Shown: positions 55,499-64,000 of the stretch, piece by piece
Numbering within the stretch: position 1 is the first letter of the stretch
Layout: each line of letters starts with the position of its first letter
Origin: Allantophomopsis cytisporea
Lineage: Eukaryota > Ascomycota > Leotiomycetes > Phacidiales > Phacidiaceae
DNA: 64,000 bases
NCBI GenBank assembly: GCA_024752435.1
Contig: CP103020.1
Coordinates: 1,364,001 to 1,428,000, forward strand
Direction of reading: 5' to 3'
Program-made: the position numbers and the translations under genes
Notes under the pieces: generated by a model
Database searches by the model: none
Told to the model about the DNA's origin: nothing
Seen by the model: the letters and a program-made list of their open reading frames with translations, nothing else

Positions 55499-57479
55499 TC
55501 AGTTGTTGCTGATAATAACACGTGCGCCCTCCTTACCCAGGATTCCTCTTTCTTGTGGCTTGGGGCTGTGACCTCTTCCTTTCTTCCTGCTGAGGAAACC
55601 AAGCATTCCATTGGGCTTTGCTGTCAACTCCTTAGCATCGGCTGGGAGTGTAGCATCGTGTTTCGCCAGATCAGACCAGCTACCTGTCTCGCCAAGCACA
55701 ACCTGCATCCCACCGCCCATACTCTCTTTTCGTGTACCCGTTGGTCGTTGTGAGCGGTCGTAGGACTGTTGATATGGCGAGAGAGGTTGCGTGCTATGAG
55801 CCGAGAAATTTTGTGGTGCCCGGTAGCCCTGGATATGATGTGCTGTTACTGTGTTTGGCGGCATTGCAGGGCCATTGTCTGGGAAACGGTCGACACCTCG
55901 TTGTTGACCTTGTGCACTTTCATTCGATGTTACGGCGTGTACTGTGCTGTCTTCGGTATTTGGGGCCTCGATCTCTGGTGCGGGCCCAACTGCTTGTGTG
56001 ATTGGATCTTCGGCGCCGGCATATCTGGCCAAACTATAAGTGTCAGCATTGAATTCATAGTCGTTACAAAGATTGACATACGCTGCTCGAGTATAATCGA
56101 ATGGTTCGAACAGGGTCTCGATCATTTTGTAAAGCTCCTCCTCCCGGATCTCCTTCTCAGTCGCATCTTCCTTCAATTGCTCTCTCGGTTTTTGTCGTCG
56201 TGCTCGTGCCTCCAGCGGGGCCTCTTCCAACAAGAGCTCTTCCAGGTCATATGTTGCGTCGAAATTCGTTTTGTCACTGGATGGAATAAACACCGGTTCC
56301 AACTCCTTTCGCTCTAATGCCTCGAAATCTAACGACCTGAAAAATGGATTATCGGTAAAACTTTCCCAGCTCATGGAACCCATTCGTTTCTTTGGATCCG
56401 CTTCGAGAGCTGAGCTTATGGCATGTAAACATGGCATTGTCACTGGCGGAGCAGTGACTGGGAATTTTGGTGTCGCGTTGGTGATTTGGCCGGCCAGAGT
56501 TGTCTGCGTACTACCTTCAAATGGTCGCTGGCACATGTCAGAATATGTTTTTACTCCAAGAATCATCATCACAAACCTTATTGTATATACACTCGTAGAA
56601 CAAAACACCCAAAGACCACCAATCTGCTCCACACGAATATCCTGTGCCGGCGTATACTTCGGGGGCGAGGTATGCCAATGTTCCGGACTTACTGGTCAAT
56701 GGCTTGTTCGGTGTGAAATCGGATGCAACATTCTGTAATCTATCGTCAGCGAGACCTTCTCGTTCCTACTCTGGACCCCAACTTACGAAATCTGCCAAAT
56801 GTACATGTCCCTCGGAATCGAGAAGAACGTTATCTGGCTTGACATCTCTGTGAATGATGCCTTGCTTGTGAATGTATCTCAGTGCGCAGCCTAACTCTGC
56901 AATCCAGAATCGGACCGCATCCTCGGTGAATGTCTTTCGTGAGATATGGAATCGTAAATCGCCACCGTTCATCAAATCCACCACAATGTACCTGCAGTAG
57001 ATTAGCCATGCGCCAAAAATCCCATATCTTATTTTTTCTCACATGTATTCGATATCCTGAAAACTGTATCGCAAGTTACAGATAAAGGGGTGGTTGATGT
57101 GTTCTAGCATTCGTCGCTCGCGGATGATGTTCCGTACGCTCTCCGATCGGACAACTGCGTCACACTGAGGTCAGCAAACAATTTCCTCACAAGATGAAAC
57201 ATTGAATGAAGGTGTCACTGACTTTCATCTTTGCGGATGTACTTCAACGCAAAGGTCAATCCCGTATCTTTCCGTTCCACAATTCGCACCTTTCCGAAGG
57301 CTCCCTTTCCTACCACTCTTAGAAGTCGAAAATGGTTCAAATTCACTGTTGCAGCACAAAGCTTGTCAGCAAAATTCCGAGAAGGGGTCGATCAGACTCA
57401 GTCTCCTGAATTCCGACTGCTCATCTGTATTCTTACCTTCGTCCGCGAAGGATATTGGTTTCCCCTGAGAATTGCCCAT
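55499..57479 (-). CDS. AGC serine/threonine kinase of the YANK (STK32) family
   Basis: Six exons (57479-57437, 57345-57223, 57154-57043, 56991-56787, 56732-56577, 56527-55499), phases consistent, 555 aa. The first exon encodes MGNSQGKP, with Gly2 and Ser at position 4-5 fitting N-myristoylation, as in animal STK32 proteins. Kinase domain about 20-285: glycine loop GKGAFGKV at 27-34, ATP lysine Lys49, HRDVKPDN at 140-147 with catalytic Asp142, and DFN at 160-162 where most kinases have DFG, a YANK trait. After splicing, NVASDFTPNKPLTSKSGTLAYLAPEV gives the activation segment, and DWWSLGVLFYE follows. A helical extension (LEELLLEEAPLEARARRQK...) and a disordered Pro/Ser/Gln tail end the protein. 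Substrates are not known for this family in fungi; membrane association is inferred from the N-terminus. Confidence 0.92.
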
Positions 57480-58059
57480 TGGCGCAACCTTTCCTCTCCA
57501 ATTCTCTCAAGTCGGCACGGGATTCCAGCAAGAAAGAAAGAAAGTGATGAAGCTTTCAGCGTCTGCGCATAGTATGTAAACCAAAGACCTTGCAACGATA
57601 TAAGATCGGGATTGGTGGAATTCGTGGGGTTTAGGATGCGCGTGAGTGAGTAAGATTGAGGTTGAGGGTACGACTCGGAAGCTGCGAAAGTTACGTTGAC
57701 CGAGGAGACGATGTGCAACGGAAAATGTCTGGTTGCGAGACAGGAGAATTTGCCTTTTTATTTTAAGGTTTGGCGTGTTAATTCACCCAGCGATAGTGAT
57801 GCTGGGAGATTAATTGGGAGAGATTGAGAGTAGCTTTTAATTCTCACAAAAGACAATCTCTGTGAGAATTACTTGAAAGAGGTAACAGATGATGTGTTGT
57901 TGTTGGGGGTTATTTTTGGGGGGGGGAGAGTATGAGAAGGTAATGAGGGGAAGAATTGAGGAGAGGTCGTTGACGAAGGAAGGACCTTGTTACCACTAAC
58001 GAGTAACAATGTAATGCGAACGTGGAGAGACGTGGGTTTACATGTAAATATGCGGTGGT

Positions 58060-58215
58060 GTAAGGTGTAAGGTAAGTAAGTAAGGTAAGGTAGGTTGGTG
58101 TGTAGGTGAGTAGGTGGTAGGTGGTAGGTGGTAGGTGTGTAGGTGGTAGGTGGGTAAGGGTGGATAAGATGCAGGCGTAGTAAGTAGTAAGGGTAAGGTA
58201 GATTGCTTGTTCTTT
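58060..58215. repeat. Degenerate GGTAGGT/GTAAGTAAG tandem array
   Basis: Repeated GGTAGGTG and GTAAG-type units with several exact neighbouring copies, strongly purine/T-biased on the plus strand. No function can be assigned. Confidence 0.7.
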
Positions 58216-58820
58216 GGGTGGGTGATGAAAATGAAGTGTGTCTTGTAACGAGTGAGGTTAATGAGTAAGGTCAACGAAGTTCAACGAACAAGGACGACGA
58301 CGACGACGAATGATATACGGCGGAAAGAGAGAATATGTGTGAGAGTGACTGGCTGACTGCAAGAGAGGAGAGAGAGATATATCGACAAGAAAAGAGAGTC
58401 ACTATGGAGTCTTGTGGATTGTGTATGAGTGGAGGGGTGTATGTTTGGGGAGTTCTTCGTAGTCTTGAGTTCTTCGTTCTTCGTTATTCTGCACTCATAG
58501 AAAGATAAATCTTTGGGATCTCTTTTCGTGAACATCCATTGTATATTATATGATTATGCGTATGTAAGATGTACATACAGGCCATTACGTACGGAGCAAG
58601 TATTCCGCATCCTACCTACCTATGGCAGGCAAGTAAGGAGAAAGGTCACGTTGTACAGTATAAGCACATATAATCATATCATTAATTCTCACGATCAAAG
58701 TAGTCTTTGCACGTAGTGCGCATATTGTACGTATATGTATGTATGTACCTTGCTCCGTTAAATCTTTACGCCGGGACGGTTCGTTTCGTTTCACCACATT
58801 GAATCTCATCAACAACATCA

Positions 58821-58850
58821 ACCACCACCACCACCACCACCACCACCACC
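58821..58850. repeat. (CCA)n trinucleotide microsatellite
   Basis: Ten uninterrupted ACC/CCA copies. It would read as poly-Gly or poly-Pro in some frames, but no gene covers it. Confidence 0.9.
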
Positions 58851-61800
58851 TAAACCCTTGATCATTAGCAAATATGCTACTTGTTGCCTACGCATGTACG
58901 CACACATATCGTAACAATGCCTAGTAAAAGAAGGGATTTCTTTCTCTTTACCCTTCTTGGCTATGGAACTCTGTACTCTTTGAGACGGTGTACTCAGTAC
59001 GGACACTTGGATGGTGTATTTCAAGCAGGTTGGTCCTTAGTGCTGGTCTGGGTCAACAGTAGCAGTCTGTGTGTATAGAAGGAGCTCCATAGCGACGGAT
59101 CTGCTCTTTCGGTGTGTATATTTCTAGTGCTGAATGGACGTGCTGGCGTACTTGTGGATATGTAAGTAGCATGAGTCTTCTCCGCTCAGTGGGCGCCCGT
59201 CTCAGTCTCAGATTGTGAATTTTGGAGTCATTGCTGCTTAAGACCTAGAGAGCTCCTAGACGCGAACTTATGGGTCCCATCTATAAAGCTACTGGAGAGT
59301 AAGTACCGGGTCCTGCCACAACTATCCCTGCAACCCTTACAACTTACAAGTCATGCTTGAGCCTACCTAGTCCCTACCAAGCACGCCGACTAACCATCTT
59401 CAGTTATTATGGATCCTCTCTGTAGGGTAGCAAAGAAACAATATGGAACATGAACATGAGAACATGGAATGAATATGACAGCATGCGGGAGTCTGAGTGA
59501 GAGCATGAGCGTCAGTATCAGAATGAGCATCAGCATGAACACAATCAATGAACAGAGAGAGAGAGAGTCAGTGGTCAAGTCGTCACAATGAAACCACGAA
59601 AATCAGTCTGAATAATGATTTGCAGACAAGAGAAAGGAGGGAGGGCCGAGGACCAGAAGAAATACCCCCCAACGAAGCGAGAGCGCAATACAACCACAAC
59701 GTACGCAAAAGGATACTGTCAAAAATCTTAGAAACCAGCTAAGTTCCTTTAAATCTCCTCGAGCCCTCTTCAAAACACCTTAGTTGAACATCCGTCAAAA
59801 GGTCGAAGGCTCAAATGGCGAATGATTCGGAGGCCAGCGAGAAGCCTAAGCATGCATTGGGATAAGAATAGGGGCGTAGGAGGTGAGAGTAGGCGGGCGT
59901 GGCGGGATGTGGCTGAAAGGGCCTTCTGAATCTCGAGCTGCCTCCGCAAACTGTTCGGAATCTGCTCCAACCACTTTTTATTTACTTACAAAACTCTGTG
60001 AGAGCTTGATACCCCATATTCATCACACTATTCGTAATACATATTTCCCCTGCCCCTCGTCTTTTATGTTTTTTTAGAATTGTGAAGCTTCAAGTCGTGG
60101 GGAACCGCACTGACTCCAAGGTACATATGAATGTTGTATGGTTTCCATATCCTACCAAGGTGTCCATCTTCATTCAGTTAAGGTTTGGAGTAAAAGGTTG
60201 GCTCCCTTATCTACAATAGGTAGTTCGAGATATCAACCTGCTGGGCGGGGTAGGTAGCCTATATCTTTTATCAAGACAAATCAAAACAAAACAGAATAAA
60301 AGATTGAAAATTGGAAAAGACATCAGATATCCTGCAGAGTATGATTCTTCGCTAGAATGGTAAAGTATGCACATATCCATCTGCATGAATATCTACTCTA
60401 CATATTGCACGTTCGAAACGCATGTTTCTCAATCCCATCGCCTCGTATTTTGGAAAGCATCTATTAAGACACATGAATATCGGCTGACTCCCATCCAGAC
60501 TGCAGAACAAGAAGATCTACTAAGACCAGGTTCTGCAGTATCATGCACAAGGCGGAACCAAAACCGGCAGCGACCCTGGATCCCTAAGCATAGAAGCCCT
60601 TCAGATCGTCAAAATTACCCTGCATTATCACACATGGCCAAGTCGCAATCAATCGTCTCTTATCTGCACGAGCATGAGGGCCCTGTCGAGACTATGCCTC
60701 CTGCAGCTCGCCATGTAACTTACCGACCAACCCCTGAGGAGAAAAACATGGCTCCTGAGCATCTGGGCTGGTAAAGGTGTACATGTGTCGTGAACTAGGA
60801 ATGATGTGCCTGACGTATGTATTTACAGGGTAGATGGAAGAGTACGTAGTCCACACGATACACACTTGATATTCTGCATGGTCTTAAGACTTCGAGGAGA
60901 ATTTGCTCATGAGTGTGGTATGTGTCTGTATGTAATCTGACATAGACACTCAAGAATGCGATGCAATATCACACGATAGCATATATAGTGATATCTACAT
61001 ATTTCAAGCCTAACGGACGGAAGTAATTTCAGGGAATCTGTAATTAACTTTGAATGTGCAGTAGATGATTCACACCGTTGAATCCTCGGGTTACCCGACC
61101 CCAGATAAGGACCAGAATAGAGTCGACATCATGAAGGTCAAGGAAAGATGATAGCATCATCCCCACCAGACCATCCGGTAATCCAAGTCACGAACCAGCA
61201 TCATCAATTCCGGCACAAGAATAACATGGTAGCATTCTCGGATCGTATTGCGAATTGGTAAGAATAAATAAGCATAGGGAAGGGGATGCGAGGGACGCCT
61301 GAGGGAAAAGGCTTGGGGAGCTGACGGCTGAGAGCTGAGAGTTAAGCTGGGAGCACCGAGAGACACGCACGACAGCATCAAAGACGAATAAACGAACGAC
61401 TGTATCACCGTTAACCGCTCTTCCCGCCACTGGAGAATGGCATGAGGAGAAGGAGGTCAATGCGAGCGAGGCAAAAAAGAGGTTGATGCGACGTCAGTCT
61501 TTTCTCCGTGAACGAGCTCGAGCGCCGGACCCCAGATCAAGCCCAGGTAAAGAAGGAATGAGGATGAAATTAGTCTGTATTCTCCACCCAAGGAGGCAGC
61601 ATATTGTAGCAGAGGAACAGGTCAGCGCGTACATGAGGATGTTAATACGCAAATTATAATAATATATAGATGGATGCATATATATATGTCTTCATATGCC
61701 TAGGTAGTACCGGAACAACATTGATAAGCACGAGCAGAAGAAGTAACGAACTCCTCCCCATAGAACAAAATCGTCAAATAGAGTACGTTCCTCGAACATG

Positions 61801-64000
61801 GATGGAGTGTATTCCAGGATCCTGGAAAGGTAGATTACAAGAGAAATCTCATCCATACGGACATAAAGTAAGAAAGCAAGCTGACTCGTATCTCGTACAG
61901 TCCAATTATCTCCTTTCAAAACCTTCGTTGGTTGCATTCGGCGTAGTATGCAGACCCATTTGCTCCTCTGACGTCGTTACAAACTCAGGTTAGCTGTTGA
62001 CCACCGAAGTCGTCGAAAGCGCTGTGTAGCATGCTTTTTTGGTGTTGATGGCCATGGCTGCTCGCGCATCTGTATCTATCTGCCCTATGCGATCGATACT
62101 GTATTGCGATAATCGAAGCACCTCAACCTTAAGGTAATGTAGATATCTGCATCTTATTGCCACCATATCCATACTCTTATCCATATTCGTCTGTTCTCAC
62201 TTCCGTGTTCCCTCCTGTTTCTACGGCGTATGGATATTTCCATTTGCGCACCTGTTCGTCTGGGCGTGCAGATCGGTGTAGGGCGGCGGTAAGGTACACA
62301 CACTCGACTGACACTCTCCTCTCGCTCTACCTGTCTCCTACCCGTGACTCTCGCTCGATTCTTACGTAGCAGGGAAGAATGATGAAGGATTGCAGCAGAG
62401 AAACCCACAGTTCCCACGTCGCCCGTTTCGCTTCTCACCTTTTTCTGGGCCTCTGTTTCTGTACGAGGCGATCGTTGATCCTCGTTCTGCCAGACCGCCC
62501 ACACGGCGAAAACTCTAGAACCCAGCCCGCCTTGCCGACTATGGATACCTGCATTCTTTACTCCGGCTGAGATGAGACTGTACTACCAATCTCTGTTTTG
62601 GGGCCGCTTCGATGTCATCAAAGGACCTCTGCAGTCTTCTGGAACTTCGAGAATCCTTCCATACCAGCCATAGTCGCTGTGTGCTGACACGCCACAAGTG
62701 GCACAGAATGTGCTTATCCGCATATTCGTGTGCGTCTGTGAGAAATATGCATGCCGCATGAGCAAACTCGCATCCTCGCATCGATATTGAAAGAGAAAAG
62801 CCACGACGGCGTCACGGTGATTGTGCAGTAAGTGTGAAGGAATCTGGTATAGACTCGTTTGGAGTTGATTCAGCATACGTATACAATATAACAAAATCAT
62901 CATTATATCAAGGTAGATCATATGTTCTTTTAAGATGGGTAAGGTAGTACACCAAACGTGCATGTAGGTTTTATGCCTGTACGACAGCATCTCTTTCAAG
63001 TCATTACCAACACCAACACATACTCCGTCTCATCCACAGCACATATTTCGGACCACGTGGCCATCCGCATCACATCTTACTCACAAAGACACACAATGAC
63101 TGGGAGACCAACTTCCCGAAACACTTCCTTTCTACAGATTCGTATAGCAGGTCTCATTCTCTATCCCCCAAACTCCCAACCTGCATATCAAAACTCCTCC
63201 GGGCATTGTCTCTCTTTTGCTTCCTGCACCAATTCGGCTCGAGCTCACTATCTGCATCGAGGTCTACTTACAGTACAAATTAAACATCATCTACTTTACT
63301 CCCTGTAAGTCCGAGTTGAGCGGCTCCGGGGCATGAGCGATATTATTATCGACAGACAGGCGTTTGCAGCAGGTCCAGCGCCTGCTCGGCCTTACTTACA
63401 CGTGCGAAAGTTCCTCAAATCCTTTAAAAGAAGTCCCTCGCTACGGTCCGTGGTATGCATGTGCATGCCACGTTTTCTGCTTCCACGCTTCTTTGTTTGC
63501 CTTGGCGTGTGTCGGCTTCGGCTTGCTGCTGCTGACGTGTTGCTCTTTGCGAGGTGAGATGATCCTGCTTTCTTGGCGGGCTTTGATATTTGGTCTTGAT
63601 TGGTTCTTCTCCATACTCGTCCGTTGCTGGGTATTGATGGACCATGGTATGGGTATCAGGAAAGAGAAACGGTGCCTTGATCTCCTGCTATTGTGATATA
63701 AGGGTTGGCTTGTGACGGCGCCGCATTCTGGAAAGGAGGGTTAGTGACTCAACTGGCTCCGTGTTTGTGCCGTTGTTTCGAAGAGTCTTTGATTCTTTTC
63801 TATTCTTCGTCAGGCATAGACATTTAGCTAGAACCTGAGCTGCAGGCTTCCATTGTCAGCCTCATATGTGTGTGGGTGCGAGTGGCTTTTCATGCGTACC
63901 TGTTATGATCTTGAGACTGTTTAAGGTGTCGTTGTCAGGGTGATGTCGAGTTGAAGTGTTGTTGTATACAAGGCTGGGACAGAACCAGCCTATGTTTCCA

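Larger units (their letters stand above)
57480..64000. other. 6.5-kb region with no recognised gene, to the right edge
   Basis: Both strands were read. Open frames are short and compositionally odd. The best is 60367-60774 (+), whose last 46 codons have fungal-like codon choice but no recognisable domain. The left part is the upstream region of the YANK kinase, with GGTAGGT-type degenerate tandem repeats (58060-58215), a CCA microsatellite (58821-58850) and several TACA/GTATGT short tracts. The remainder may be promoter and leader of a gene beyond the right edge. Confidence 0.45.

Noticed and set aside
58060..58215. Possible CRISPR-like or telomeric array
   Set aside because: Units are short, degenerate and without spacers, do not match TTAGGG, and the DNA is nuclear eukaryotic.

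Overview
The window looks like nuclear DNA of a filamentous ascomycete, most probably a Leotiomycete (Botrytis/Sclerotinia-like). The grounds are short spliceosomal introns (mostly 43-100 nt) with GTNNGT donors and CTRAY branch sites, moderate GC, gene-by-gene transcription without operons, and a gene set typical of these fungi: class III chitin synthase, Opy2, AP-1, Sup35, a YANK kinase and a Clr5-ankyrin protein. The species is an inference; the exon structures were assembled by hand from splice motifs and checked for reading phase.

Layout. 1-903 (-): OPY2, a membrane anchor of the osmostress MAPK pathway, cut by the left edge. 904-5806: long gene-free stretch. 5807-8675 (+): class III chitin synthase. 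9373-10241 (+): Nedd8-conjugating UBC12. 10871-12208 (-): BSD-domain protein, divergent from 12599-13648 (+) CWC16/CCDC130 splicing factor. 14107-14598 (-): small RING protein. 16126-17100 (-): SPF30-like Tudor splicing factor. 20504-22542 (+): AP-1/Yap1-type bZIP regulator behind a long leader. 24571-24744 (-): tRNA-Leu. 25555-26626 (-): IND1 Fe-S factor, divergent from 26801-28621 (+) BFR2/AATF. 29217-32918 (+): copper P-type ATPase. 33769-35156 (+): ILV5. 35634-36839 (+): PLP-dependent Ser/Thr dehydratase. 36944-37840 (-): SDR. 38228-39169 (+): TPMT-like methyltransferase. 39205-40131 (-): OTU protease. 40771-42695 (+): MFS transporter. 43092-43163 (+): tRNA-Pro. 43425-46275 or further (-): Clr5-ankyrin gene with a damaged 5' part. 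47763-50046 (-): SUP35. 50756-53306 (+): YRB30-like RanGTP-binding protein. 55499-57479 (-): YANK kinase. 57480-64000: no gene recognised.

How the genes relate. Most are unlinked housekeeping functions: cell wall, neddylation, splicing, ribosome biogenesis, mitochondrial Fe-S assembly, translation termination. The one metabolic neighbourhood is ILV5 beside a Ser/Thr dehydratase, with a perfect Gcn4/CPC1-type TGACTCA site upstream of ILV5. Several pairs share short divergent promoters.

The most unusual object is the tRNA-Leu gene. Besides a normal anticodon-loop intron, it carries in its D-loop a 58-nt insertion with every hallmark of an mRNA-type spliceosomal intron, while the Pol III A box, B box and terminator remain intact.
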